64,000 bases of DNA from Owenia fusiformis (Eukaryota; Annelida; Polychaeta; Sabellida; Oweniidae): contig CAIIXF020000005.1 of NCBI GenBank assembly GCA_903813345.2, forward strand, positions 15,131,375-15,195,374, written 5' to 3'. Positions 1 through 12,024 of the stretch are shown here, piece by piece. Each line of letters starts with the position of its first letter. Positions within the stretch are counted from its first letter, which is position 1. Both the position numbers and the translations under genes were made by a program. The notes below the pieces were generated by a model, which was given only the letters and a program-made list of their open reading frames with translations, did no database searches and was not told the DNA's origin.

Positions 1-66
1 GCCTGAAGTCAATAGAATGTTATTTATAAAGCATTTTACTATTACATTACTATATATTTATTGCAG

Positions 67-254
67 CTAATTTGCATGGAGAGGCTTCAGATAATGTTAT
101 ACAAATCTTCAGAGAGTTTGCTATTGGTTACGAAATAGTAAATGACAATATCTGGAAAAAGACCTGGTGGGAACACACATTGAAATATTGGTCAGCTATA
201 CGTAATCCAGAGGTTGTTAAAGAAGTGCAAGCATTTTATACCAAACTATTTCAA
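67..254 (+). CDS. Sarcoplasmic calcium-binding protein/calexcitin-like gene 1, internal coding exon
   Basis: This exon is the counterpart of exon 3 in the complete paralogue at 17,005-19,079. Both are exactly 188 nt, follow a TTGCAG acceptor and end at CAA or CAG before GTAAGT. It encodes the second EF-hand region, which is degenerate in both copies: no canonical 12-residue loop is visible, but the helix with KTWWEHTL and the ending EVVKEVQAFYTKLFQ are kept. The family consists of soluble cytosolic Ca2+ buffers and sensors of invertebrate muscle and neurons. The gene's earlier exons lie left of the window. The next exon is 13.5 kb away at 13,753, because a large mobile insertion sits in the intron. 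The family assignment rests on the EF-hand layout and the FFGPLVDF tail of the last exon; calexcitin and SCP cannot be separated here. Confidence 0.85.
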
Positions 255-282
255 GTAAGTCTAAATGAAATACCTATATGTA

Positions 283-725
283 CCCTTAAGAAAAAACGCT
301 TGTTTTCTCCTCATGTGGTTAAAAGATGACCTTTTTTAACCATATTTTTACCACTCAAGATATGTTTAATTAAGTGTGGTTGTGGTCACCTGTTTTGACA
401 CTCATAAAAGTGTGGCCCCCGCTAGTATTTCTTCCACAATTCCAAGAAATATCTCCCCATAGTTTCTCCTCATAATGAAAAAGTCTGGTTAAGGTGTTCC
501 TGAAACTATGGAGGAGCAGGGCATTAACTTTAATATGATTTGAGGTTACCATATTTTTAATAGGGGTTAAAAGGGTTAATGCTTGTTAAATATATTTTGG
601 ATTTACTGTGATAAGTCTGTTATACCTGTTATTCTGGTATCTAAATTGTTTTATGCATCTTCTGTCAAATATTCCATTATGCATGTGGCATTGGCAACTA
701 TGAGACTGTTGTATGATTGAAGCAT
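283..725 (+). repeat. Left long terminal inverted repeat of the 13.3-kb insertion
   Basis: It aligns with the reverse complement of 13125-13589. The outer 370 bases are close to 95% identical by eye; the inner part contains short indels and fades beyond about 725. Confidence 0.8.
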
Positions 726-963
726 AGGGAGATGGGTTAATTTGATCACATATACATTTTATACTCTGACTGAGGTTAAACAGTTTAATCTTAACAAAAT
801 ATTTCAGTAAAATGACATAAGGGTTGTAGTAAAATGAACGATGCTTGACTTTTCTATTAAGTTAGATCAGATGTTTGCATGAATATAAAGTATTTTAAAT
901 TAGTTATTCTAAAGGGAAGCTTATTTTGACTAAACTGACTAATCTTATTAAAACACTAATTAA

Positions 964-1535
964 AGGGTGACGATTAGCATCCCGTATAAAAACAATATGG
1001 CGGCTCCAGGCAAATCAACTGGATCAGTCCATTTTTAAGAAATAAGGGGAGTTCTGTAAAATCAAGTTTATTGAAATTGTCTTTGAGATAAAGTAATCCG
1101 TTTATAATGATTTTGAAAACGTTATCCAAAGAGTGATTGCGTTCAAAGAATACATGTACAACAGCCAATATAAATCCTTGTATTGGAAACCGGTTTGTCT
1201 TGCTTTGTTTCATTTGTAGGATATTTCATATGCCAAGCTGTGTGCTATTACGTTATAGGGAAATTTAGATGCCAATTTTTCCTTATTATACACAAATAGA
1301 AGATCCTGAAACTTCACCCATAAATGTGGAATTGATTTGTCAAAATAAAAATCACCCTTTTATAAATGTGTGACGATCTATAATATACTTATGCTATATA
1401 ACAGTTAGAGGTGTTGACACAACGACCTGGAACCTGTGAACCCTTGAGTATTATTCCGGAATCGGGCCTTTTATACTAAACGGTGAGCAACACCAGAAAC
1501 GAGCGTTCGATTTGCTAAACAATATGCGTCACCCT
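964..1535. mobile_element. TTAA-flanked MITE, TIR AGGGTGACG
   Basis: The element is flanked by TTAA (960-963 and 1536-1539) and has inverted ends AGGGTGACG...CGTCACCCT. TTAA duplications are typical of piggyBac and Kolobok-like transposons. At 572 bp it has no plausible transposase, so it is non-autonomous. Confidence 0.7.
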
Positions 1536-1654
1536 TTAAAGGATACCAGGATGTGTCTGCTGTACAAATACAAGTAATCAATATGTTAAAATATAGTCCA
1601 GACATGATTTTATTAGGAGGCCCTCCTGAAAGGGCCTCCTATAGCTTTTGTAGC

Positions 1655-1795
1655 TTTTCTTTATTCTTATTCTTATTCTTCTTATTCTTCTTATTAGACT
1701 CCAGATGTCAATCTGGAGTCTATTGTTTTTGCCAGTATTCTTATTCTTCTTCTTATTCTTATTATTATTATTCTTATTTTTCTTTTTGAGTTTTT
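1655..1795 (+). repeat. Pyrimidine-rich TTCTTA microsatellite
   Basis: Imperfect TTATTC/TTCTTA repeats lie on both sides of the left end of the nested element at 1696. Short frames here are low-complexity artefacts. Confidence 0.8.
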
Positions 1796-3524
1796 TCCAT
1801 AACCATAAGGTATCTGATGAAGTCCATGATACAGTTCATTTAGGTACAGTATCTAGTTGGTGGGAAATTGGGTCAAATTTTTATCTAGGTCAAAGGTCAA
1901 GAACTAGGTCAAATCCAGTACTTTGTCACTTTTTTCGATTTTCTCGGTCGTCCTTCAATATTTTTGATCCGGGTTTTTTTCATTGTGTTCCTCATAAAAA
2001 AGTAGAAAATCTAGGGTCGATTTAGTTTTTTGGTATCTCAAACCGATTTCGAGATATCAGTGTCCAAAAACGAGGTCCAAAAGAAAAATCTCCGAATCCA
2101 ATGTCCAGGATATCAGTCTTATAGGAAATTTTCTCAGAATTCCGAATTTGAAAACCAAATTTCAATCTGACTTCCGGTTCAGAAGTTATGGCGTTTTGAA
2201 AATTCAAAAATCGCTAAATTTGGTGCCTCATGTTAATTCAATGGGAAAAAATATTTTTTTGAAGTGTAAAATAAGAGATATAGACTAAGCACAGCTAAAC
2301 ATAATGGAAGCCCATAAAAGAAAGGGACCTCAAAACCTTCTTTTCATATAAATTTGGACACCAAAATCCCTAGGTCAAAAGCTAGGTCAAATTCAAAGTT
2401 TTTCCTTATTTTTGCAATTCTGACACTACAGATTAATTATATTCTTCGAAATTCTGTATACATGTAGCCAAGAGTGTGCTTATAGTGTTAGCCTTTTGCC
2501 GTCAGAAAGTATTTTCACCCACTTTTGAGATATGGTGTCCTAAAAGTAGGTCAAAATAAAAAATTCTCCAAATTTAACGTTTGAGTAATGAATTAAGTAT
2601 AAAATTTTCTCAGGAATCCGAATCTGCAAATCAGATTTCGATCCGACTTCCTGTTCGGAAGTTATGCCATTTTGAAAGCTCAAAAATCGCTAAATTTGGT
2701 GCCCCATGTTATGTCAATGGGAAAAAAGATTTTTTGGAAGTGTAAAATTCCAGATATAGACTAAGTACAGCTTAAAATAATGAAAGCCTATGAAAGAAGG
2801 GGACGTCAAAGGCTATCTAACTTCAAAATTTGGACTCCAAAATCCCTAGGTCAAAATCTAGGTCAAATTCATAGTTTTTCCTTATTTTTGTGATTCTGAC
2901 ACTATATTTAAATGATTTCCTTCAAAATTTTGTATACAGGTAGGAAAGAGTGTGCTAATAGTGTTAGCCTTTTGCCGTCAGAAAGTATTTTGACCCACTT
3001 TTGAGATATGGTGTCCGAAAAGTAGGTCAAAATAAAAAGTTCTCCAAATTTAACATATTAGTTATGAATTAAGGGTAGAATTTTCTCAGGAATCCGAGTC
3101 TGCAAACCAAATTTCGATCCGACTTCCGGTTTGAAAGTTATGGCGTTTTGAACTTTCGAGAAAAATCGATCTGATGGTATCCTGATAGAAAGTCAAGAGT
3201 AGAGAAGAAAATACTGAAAACTGCATCCATCCTTCCTTTGTGATCCTATCGTATCCTTCTAATCTACCTTTCCTTCGTATCCTCTCCTTCCTATCCTTCC
3301 TATTCTATTCCTTCTTCCTTTTCTATTCTATCATTCTTTCCTATTCTATCCTATCATTCCTTTCTATTCTAGCCTATCCTTCCTTCCTTTTTCATCCATC
3401 CATCCATCTTTTTCTGGATGACTCAGCTTATTTTGGATGACTCGGCTTATTCTGGATGACTCGGCTAAAAAAAAGTCTAGATCTGGAGTCTGAAATTGAA
3501 CTTCGTTCAATTTCCAAAGTCTAG
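1696..3524 (+). mobile_element. Nested Helitron2/HINE-like element with AGACTCCAGAT hairpin
   Basis: The left end is the hairpin AGACTCCAGAT/ATCTGGAGTCT. The right end carries ATCTGGAGTCT, a hairpin AAATTGAAC/GTTCAATTT, then CCAAAGTCTAG before T. The flanks CTTATT and TTCTTATT continue the host element's pyrimidine-rich sequence. It has an internal duplication of about 500 bases (2180-2690 against 2690-3170) and a CCTTYTATC-type simple repeat at 3240-3410. Confidence 0.6.
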
Positions 3525-6500
3525 TTCTTATTATTCTATCAAAGCATTTTTCTCCTACTTCCAACTAGCTTTCAACTACCTACTATATATCCTACTAGGA
3601 ACCTTGGCTGAAATTGGGGGGAAAATATTTTTTATCTAGGTCAAGGTCAAAGGTCAAAATCTAGGTCAAATCTAAGTTTTTTTTCAAGTTTCTCAAGTTT
3701 GTCATTATACTTCATTATTTCTTGCGATGAATTAAACTGGAACTACATTTAAGTATTCTCTACAAATTGTTCACTATATGTCAGCATTAAATTTTTACCG
3801 TTTTTGAGATATTTGACGTCAAAAAACGGTCAAAAGAGGTCAATTTTCAACTTGCTTCAATCTGACCAAATTTTTTTTTAAAAATCATCTACAAGTTCCC
3901 AGGAGTCCGATTCTGACTTCAGATTTGACCTTTGACCTTTAGTTGACCTTCAGTGACCTTCGAAAGGTCAGAAAAGTTGATTTTTCAAATTGAGTCTTTG
4001 GATTCAAATTTAGGTCAGCCTAATTACCAAAAGCCTACTGAGGTCTAAAAAAGTAAAAATTTCAAGGTCAAAGGTCAAGGTCATCAAATTAGGTCACAAA
4101 CTGTGTTATCTAAGTTTCTCATAGTTCAAGACTACAAATCAATATTTTTAATTGAAAGTCAAGATATACATTCCTCTAAGGGTTCTACACATATTAGCCA
4201 TTGACTATTTATTAAAATTTTGTCCCAGTTTTGAGATATAAGAGCTCAAAAACTGAAAAAGGTCAATTTTTCAAAGTTTATAAGGTCAAATTTTAACTTG
4301 ATTCAAATTCACCCAACTTTTTTTAAAAAATCATCTACAACTTCTCAGGAGTTCATATTTAACCTCAGATTTGACATTTGACCTTTATAGTTGACCTTCA
4401 GTGACCTTCGAAAGGTCAGAAAAGTTGATTTTTCAAATCGAGTTTTTGGATTCAAATTTAGAGTCAGCCTAATCATAAAAGACCTACTGAGCTCTAAAGC
4501 AGTAAAATTTTCAAGGTCAAGGGTCAAGGTTATCAAATTAGGTCAAAGGTCAAAATCTAGGTCAAATCTAAATTTTTTTCAAGTTTCTCAAGTTTGTCCT
4601 TATACTTCATTATTTCTTGCGATGAATTAAACTGAAACTACATTTTAGTATTTTAGTATTATTGTTCACAATATGTCAGCATTAAATTTTTACCATTTTT
4701 GAGATATTTGACGTCAAAAAGTCAAAAAAGGTTATTTTTCAACTTGCTTGAATCTGACCAAATTTTTTTTTTAAAATCATCTACAAGTTCCCAAGAGTCC
4801 AAATCTGACCTCAGATTTAACCTTTGACCTTTAGTTGACCTTCAATGACATTCAAAAGGTCAGAAAAATTGATTCTTCAAATTGAGTCTTTGGATTCAAA
4901 TTTAGGTCAGCCTAATTACAAAAGACCTACTGAGGTCTAAAAAAGTAAAACTTTTCAGGGTCAAAGGTCAAGATCATGAAATTAGGTCACAAACTGTGCT
5001 ATCTAAGTTTCGCAAAGTTCGAGACTACAAACCAATATTTTTAATCCCAAGTCGAAATATACACATTCCTCTAAGGGTTCTACACATATTAAAAATTGAC
5101 TATCTAATGGAATTTTGTCCCAGTTTGAGATATAAGAGTTCAAAAGCTGAAAAAAGGTCAATATCGAAATTTTTCAAGGTCAAATTTAAACTCGCTTCAA
5201 ATTGATAAAATCTTTTTTTGAAAATCATCTACAAGTTCTCAGGAGTTCACATCTGACCTCAGATTTGATATTTGTCCTTTAGTTGACCTTCAAATTGTCA
5301 AAAATGCCTAAGAGGGCCTCCGTGAGATTGCTTGCAATCTTCAAAAGTCTAGTTATTCTTTCAAAGCATTTTTCTTCTACTTCCTACTAGCTTTCAACTT
5401 TCTACTATATGCTACTACTAGATACCTGGTTTCCTCTTGATGGGAAAATATTTCATATCTAGGTCAAGGTCAAAGGTCAAAATCTAGGTCAAATCTAAGT
5501 TTTTTTTCAAGTTTCTCAAGTTTGTCCTTATACTTCATTATTTCTTGCGATGAATTAAACTGGAACTACATTTAAGTATTCTCTACAAATTGTTCACTAT
5601 ATGTCAGCATTAAATTTTTACCGTTTTTGAGATATTTGACGTCAAAAAACGGTCAAAAGAGGTCAATTTTCAACTTGCTTCAATCTGACCAAATTTTTTT
5701 TTAAAAATCATCTACAAGTTCCCAGGAGTCCGATTCTGACTTCAGATTTGACCTTTGACCTTTAGTTGACCTTCAGTGACCTTCGAAAGGTCAGAAAAGT
5801 TGATTTTTCAAATTGAGTCTTTGGATTCAAATTTAGGTCAGCCTAATTACCAAAAGCCTACTGAGGTCTAAAAAAGTAAAAATTTCAAGGTCAAAGGTCA
5901 AGGTCATCAAATTAGGTCACAAACTGTGTTATCTAAGTTTCTCATAGTTCAAGACTACAAATCAATATTTTTAATTGAAAGTCAAGATATACATTCCTCT
6001 AAGGGTTCTACACATATTAGCCATTGACTATTTATTAAAATTTTGTCCCAGTTTTGAGATATAAGAGCTCAAAAACTGAAAAAGGTCAATTTTTCAAAGT
6101 TTATAAGGTCAAATTTTAACTTGATTCAAATTCACCCAACTTTTTTTAAAAAATCATCTACAACTTCTCAGGAGTTCATATTTAACCTCAGATTTGACAT
6201 TTGACCTTTATAGTTGACCTTCAGTGACCTTCGAAAGGTCAGAAAAGTTGATTTTTCAAATCGAGTTTTTGGATTCAAATTTAGAGTCAGCCTAATCATA
6301 AAAGACCTAATGAGCTCTAAAGCAGTAAAATTTTCAAGGTCAAGGGTCAAGGTTATCAAATTAGGTCAAAGGTCAAAATCTAGGTCAAATCTAAATTTTT
6401 TTCAAGTTTCTCAAGTTTGTCCTTATACTTCATTATTTCTTGCGATGAATTAAACTGAAACTACATTTTAGTATTTTAGTATTATTGTTCACAATATGTC

Positions 6501-9000
6501 AGCATTAAATTTTTACCATTTTTGAGATATTTGACGTCAAAAACGGTCAAAAAAGGTTATTTTTCAACTTGCTTGAATCTGACCAAATTTTTTTTTTAAA
6601 ATCATCTACAAGTTCCCAAGAGTTCAAATCTGACCTCAGATTTAACCTTTGACCTTTAGTTGACCTTCAATGACATTCAAAAGGTCAGAAAAATTGATTC
6701 TTCAAATTGAGTCTTTGGATTCAAATTTAGGTCAGCCTAATTACAAAAGACCTACTGAGGTCTAAAAAAGTAAAACTTTTCAGGGTCAAAGGTCAAGATC
6801 ATGAAATTAGGTCACAAACTGTGCTATCTAAGTTTCGCAAAGTTCGAGACTACAAACCAATATTTTTAATCCCAAGTCGAAATATTCACATTCCTCTAAG
6901 GGTTCTACACATATTAAAAATTGACTATCTAATGGAATTTTGTCCCAGTTTGAGATATAAGAGTTCAAAAGCTGAAAAAAGGTCAATATCGAAATTTTTC
7001 AAGGTCAAATTTAAACTCGCTTCAAATTGATAAAATCTTTTTTTGAAAATCATCTACAAGTTCTCAGGAGTTCACATCTGACCTCAGATTTGATATTTGT
7101 CCTTTAGTTGACCTTCAAATTGTCAAAAATGCCTAAGAGGGCCTCCGTGAGATTGCTTGCAATCTTCAAAAGTCTAGTTATTCTTTCAAAGCATTTTTCT
7201 TCTACTTCCTACTAGCTTTCAACTTTCTACTATATGCTACTACTAGATACCTGGTTTCCTCTTGATGGGAAAATATTTCATATCTAGGTCAAGGTCAAAG
7301 GTCAAAATCTAGGTCAAATCTAAGTTTTTTTTCAAGTTTCTCAAGTTTGTCCTTATACTTCATTATTTCTTGCGATGAATTAAACTGAAACTACATTTAA
7401 GTATTCTCTACAAATTGTTCACTATATGTCAGCATTAAATTTTTACAGTTTTTGAGATATTTGACGTCAAAAAACGGTCAAAAAAGGTCATTTTTCAACT
7501 TGCTTCAATCTGACCAAATTTTTTTTTAAAAATCATCTACAAGTTCCCAGGAGTCCAAATCTGACCTCAGATTTGACCTTTGACCCTTAGTTGACCTTCA
7601 CTGACCTTCGAAAGGTCAGAAAAGTTGATTTTTTAAATTGAGTCTTTGGATTCAAATTTAGGTCAGTCTAATTACAAAAAGCCTACTGAGGTCTAAAAAA
7701 GTAAAAATTTCAAGGTCAAAGGTCAAGGTCATCAAATTAGGTCACAAACTGTGCTATCTAAGTTTCTCATAGTTCAAGACTACAAATCAATATTTTTAAT
7801 TGAATGTCAAGATATACATTCCTCTAAGGGTTCTACACATATTAGCAATTGACTATTTATTAAAATTTTGTCCCAGTTTTCAGATATAAGAGCTCAAAAA
7901 CTGAAAAAGGTCAATTTTTCAGAGTTTATAAGGTCAAATTTTAACTTGCTTCAAATTCACCCAATTTTTTTTTGAAAATCATCTACAACTTCTCAGGAGT
8001 TCATATTTAACCACATATTTGACATTTGACCTTTAGTTGACCTTCAGTGACCTTCGAAAGGTCAGAGAAGTTGATTTTTCAAATCGAGTTTTTGGATTCA
8101 AATTTAGGGTTAGCCTAAGCGTAAAAGACCTACTGAGCTCTAAAACAGTAATATTTTCAAGGTCAAGGGTCACAGTTATCAAATTAGGTCAAAGGTCAAA
8201 ATCTAGGTCAAATCTAATTTTTTTTAAGTTTCTCAACTTTGTCCTTATACTTCATTATTTCTTGCGATGAATTAAACTGAAACTACATTTTAGTATTTTC
8301 TACAAATTGTTCACTAGATGTCAGCATTAAATTTTTACCGTTTTTGAGATATTTGACGTCAAAAAACAGTCGAAAAATGTCATTTTTCAACTTGCTTCAA
8401 TCTGACCAATTTTTTTTTAAAAAATCATCTACAAGTTCCCATGAGTCCAAAGCTGACCTCAGATTTGAGCTTTGACCTTTAGTTGACCTTCAATGACCTT
8501 CGAAAGGTAAGAAAAGTTGATTTTTCAAATTGAGTCTTTGGATTCAAATTTAGGTTAGCCTAATTACAAAAGACCTACTGAGGTCTAAAAAAGTAAAACT
8601 TTTCAAGGTCAAAGGTCAAGATCATGAAATTAGGTCACAAACTGTGCTATCTAAGTTTTGCAAAGTTCGAGACTACAAACCAATATTTTTAATCCGAAGT
8701 TGAAATATACACATTCCTCTAAGGGTTCTACACATATTAGCAATTGACTATCTAATACAATTTTGTCCCAGTTTGAGATATAAGAGTTCAAAAGTTGAAA
8801 AAAGGTCAATTTCGAAATTTTTCAAGGTCAAATTTAAACTTGCTTCAAATTGACAAAATCTTTTTTTGAAAATCATCTACAAGTTCTCAGGGGTTCTCAT
8901 CTGACCTCAGATTTGATATTAGTCCTTTAGTTGACCTTCAAATTGTCAAAAATGCCTAAGAGGGCCTCCGTGAGATTGCTTGCAATCTTCCAAAGTCTAG
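3525..9000 (+). repeat. Higher-order tandem array: alternating 896/927-bp monomers, 1,825-bp dimers, three dimers
   Basis: The landmark CTAGGTCAAATCTA starts at about 3661, 4557, 5484, 6380, 7309 and 8203. The spacings alternate 896, 927, 896, 929 and 894, so two diverged monomers form a dimer that is repeated three times. Dimers 1 and 2 are nearly identical; dimer 3 is more diverged. Each dimer ends with the element's 3' hairpin and CTAG (5352, 7177, 9000). AGGTCA and TGACCT are extremely frequent throughout. Confidence 0.85.
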
Positions 9001-9469
9001 TTATTTCTTAGACATCAAAGACTTGTAGAGTCACGAGAATAAAAGTTATTCTTGTAGTTAGTGAATTTATTTGAATTATATCAATGTTAATTTTAATAAT
9101 AAGATTATAATTGTAATCAAGAGTCTAAATCTAAAGATTAAATAACAAAAGGATGTTGCTTATATGTTTATAAAAACAATAGTTCTATAAGTCAGTTAAC
9201 TTGTTATTACACATTCCAGAATGTGCTTTGTGGAAAAATTGAGTCCTAAATATCTTTTCAAAAGATTAGATTATTAAAAGCAGTTTTAGTGAAAACTGTG
9301 AGATTCTGAAAAACACATCTAAAGTTGATACCAAAGGTTGATATTAGGTTGTTCTATAGCAACAGCCCAAGTTGATGCATTGTGTGGGAGATATTTATTT
9401 TATCATATGATCTTTTTTCGTGAACTGGTCCAAGTGTATTTTTCTTCTATTATTATCATTTTCAGTGAA
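9001..9469. other. AT-rich spacer inside the 13.3-kb insertion
   Basis: I see no gene, tandem repeat or element end here. Confidence 0.5.
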
Positions 9470-10894
9470 GGTACGTTCACACCAACGGCGAATGCCACGC
9501 TTTAAATCGGCGAGCAAAGCGCCGTCATTTTTGTCATTTTTCTTCATACCAACGGCGCTTTGATGGCGCTTTAAAGCGGCTTGTAAAGCGGCACCAAAGC
9601 GTAACAAAGTTTGATTAAAGCGTCGGGGTCGTAATAGGTCGTAGAAAAGCTCAGAGTAAAACGGGATATTCGGCAAGAGCGCCAAAAAATTTTAAACTCT
9701 TAAAACATTTTGGGCGCTCTGTTACGAATCGATTAAGCGCCGAGAGCGTATCAAAGCTTAACAAACCGTAACAAAGCTCAGAAAAACTTGATCCAAAGCG
9801 TAGGAAAGCTTAACATAGCTCTAAAAGGTTCCTCACGCTTTGATCCCGCTTTGATCAGGCTTTGTTACGCTTGAAATCACGCTTTGAAAAGCTTTGATAA
9901 GCATTATTACGCTTTGATGCGATTATGACGCTTTAAATCAGGCTCTGATACGATTGCAAAACTCTGTTGTGCATTGTTACGCTCTGTTAAGCTCTGTCAC
10001 GCATTGGAAAATGTCGAGATCGCCGATTCCATGCCGCTTTTGATCCAATGACTATATAAAGATGCAGTAGATCCATAAAACCATTGCATCTTTGACTCGA
10101 GAACACGATGGCAGAACAACGAGATCCAGAAATTCCAGATGGACCAGAGCATGACCTATCTGAAGAAGACATGACGTTTGTCGCACGGCTTGATATAGCG
10201 TGTGAAAACTTTCAAGCGTAACAAAGCCTAGCAAAGCGTTTCAATCCTTGATTAAAGCGTCTCAATTCGTTGGAAAGCTTGAGAGTCCCTCAGGAAAGTG
10301 TAACAAAGAGTGTCAGATATTGATGAAAGCGTCTGACCTCGTGTCAGATCTTCATACCAGATCGTAGCAAATCTTGAGACATCTTAACGAAGCGTGTCAA
10401 GTGGTAACATACCGTGAATAGACTGGGGTCCCCGCTTTGAACCAAGCTGTGTTAAGCTTTCCTACGCTTTTAGTCAAGCTTTGTTGAGCTTTGTTACGGT
10501 TTGTTAAGCTTTGATACGCTCTCGGCGCTTCAATCAATTCGTAACAGAGCGCCCAAAATTTTTAAACAGTTTAACATTTTTTGGCGCTCTTGCCGAATAT
10601 CCCGCTTTACTCCGAACTTTTCTACGACCTATAACGATCCCGACGCTTTAATCAAGCTTTGTTACGCTTTGGCGCCGCTTTACAATCCGCTTTAAAGCGC
10701 CATCAAAGCGCCGTTGGTGCGAACGCTTAAACAGTTTAAATTTTTTAGCGCTCTTGCCGAATATCCCGCTTTACTCCCGAGCTTTTCTACGACCTATTAC
10801 GACCCCGACGCTTTAATTAAGCTTTGTTACGCTTTGGTGCCGCTTTACAAGCCGCTTTAAAGCGCCATCAAAGCGCCGTTGGTGTGAACGTACC
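9470..10894. mobile_element. Foldback element with ends GGTACGTTCACACC
   Basis: The inverted ends continue as long arms (about 9470-9760 and 10,500-10,894) carrying AACGGCGCTTTGATGGCGC. The right arm is partly duplicated (10,730-10,894 repeats 10,560-10,725). The interior is made of short variants of ACGCTTT and AAAGCGT. No coding content is credible, and no clear target duplication was found. Confidence 0.65.
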
Positions 10895-10903
10895 ATGAAG
10901 GTC

Positions 10904-11086
10904 CAGGCCCGTAGCCAGGGGGGTTCGGGCGAACCCCCCCTGGCCAAAATTTCTTTCAAAATCATGCAGTTTTTCACCATTCTGACTAATTTTTGAGTGA
11001 TTTTTGGCCATATTTGCCAAAGTGAACCCCCCCTAGAATTTTTTAGAAAAACGAACCCCCCTTGGAAAATTCTGGCTACGGGCCTG
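10904..11086. mobile_element. 183-bp MITE, TIR CAGGCCCGTAGCCAG
   Basis: The 15-bp ends are perfectly inverted and flanked by AGGTC on both sides (10899-10903 and 11087-11091), a 5-bp target duplication. The interior has inverted CCCCCCTGG/GGGGGGTT tracts. Confidence 0.8.
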
Positions 11087-11136
11087 AGGTCTTACATATT
11101 TTTGCTTTATGGTAAACATTTGTAATGTACATTATT

Positions 11137-12024
11137 GGCTCACACAGTGAGCCTATGGGATCGACCAGGCGTCCGTCCGTCTGTTGGTCCGTCCGTTGGT
11201 CCGTCCGTCAACATTGGCCGCACAAATTAAAACTGCTATTCGGATTGAGTCATATTCAGAGTCATTTTATGCATATCCATAATGCCTATTTGACCTATCA
11301 TCGCCATTTCCCAAGTTCGCCCAGTTTCTGAGAAATTGCTGATTTTGACATCAAAAAGTCAAATTTTCTGTAAATACTAGACACTTTGTTGAAGTAGAAC
11401 TTTCAAATAACTTGTAGTAGTTGCTGTATATGCAACTTATGTCCTCTGAAGATTTCAAAGCTCTTGGAATTACAGTTTTTGGTGTTTTTGTAGTCATTTT
11501 CAGGAAACTTTCTCATGTATAAAGTCAATGGCAGGTTTTGTGATTGACAAGTTTCTCAAAGTTTGCCTTATATTTGATCATTTCTTGCAATGAATTACAT
11601 CATAACTAGATTTAAGCATCCCTACATATTGCGCAATATATGTCAGCATCAAATTTTAACCATTTTTGAGATATTTGACGTAAAAAAAAACCAACTTGCT
11701 TCAATTTGACCAATTTTTTTTTGAAAATCATCTACAAGTTACCAGGAGTTCAAATCTGACATTAGTTTTAGGATTTGACCTTTACTTGACCTTCAGTAAC
11801 CTTTAAAAGGTCAAAAAAGTTGATTTTTCAAATTGAGCTCTAAATAAGTAAAATTTTCAAGGTCAAAAGTCATCAAACTAGGTCACACAACTGTGCTGTC
11901 TCAGTTTCTCCAAGTTCGAGACTACAAATCCAAATCAATATTTTTGTTTGAAAGTCAGGATATACACTTCTCTGAAGGTTCCAAACTGTGTGAGCACAGG
12001 ACCGTGGGTCCTATTTTTGTGCTT
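11137..12024 (+). mobile_element. Helitron2/HINE-like element with GGCTCACACAGTGAGCC hairpin and GTCC repeats
   Basis: A perfect hairpin opens the element, followed within 35 bases by GTCCGTCCGTC microsatellite. The right end carries the matching GTGTGAGC half-arm and a hairpin AGGACC/GGTCCT before a short T-rich tail. The body shares the FTTGACGT-type and AGGTCA modules of the 3.6-9.0 kb array (for example ATTTGACGT near 11,675). Confidence 0.6.

Larger units (their letters stand above)
1615..9000 (+). mobile_element. Helitron2/HINE-like element expanded into a tandem array rich in AGGTCA
   Basis: It begins with a perfect hairpin (AGGAGGCCCT, six-base loop, inverse). Its right end has the matching half-arm GAGGGCCTCC, a second hairpin AGATTGCTTGCAATCT, and CTAG followed by T. 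This layout (hairpin, short tail, CTRR, no target duplication, insertion between Ts) is that of Helitron-like ends, and the asymmetric inverted repeat resembles Helitron2/HINE elements. The same 3' end recurs at 5352 and 7177. A second such element (1696-3524) is nested near the left end. No replicase or helicase frame is visible. Confidence 0.6.
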
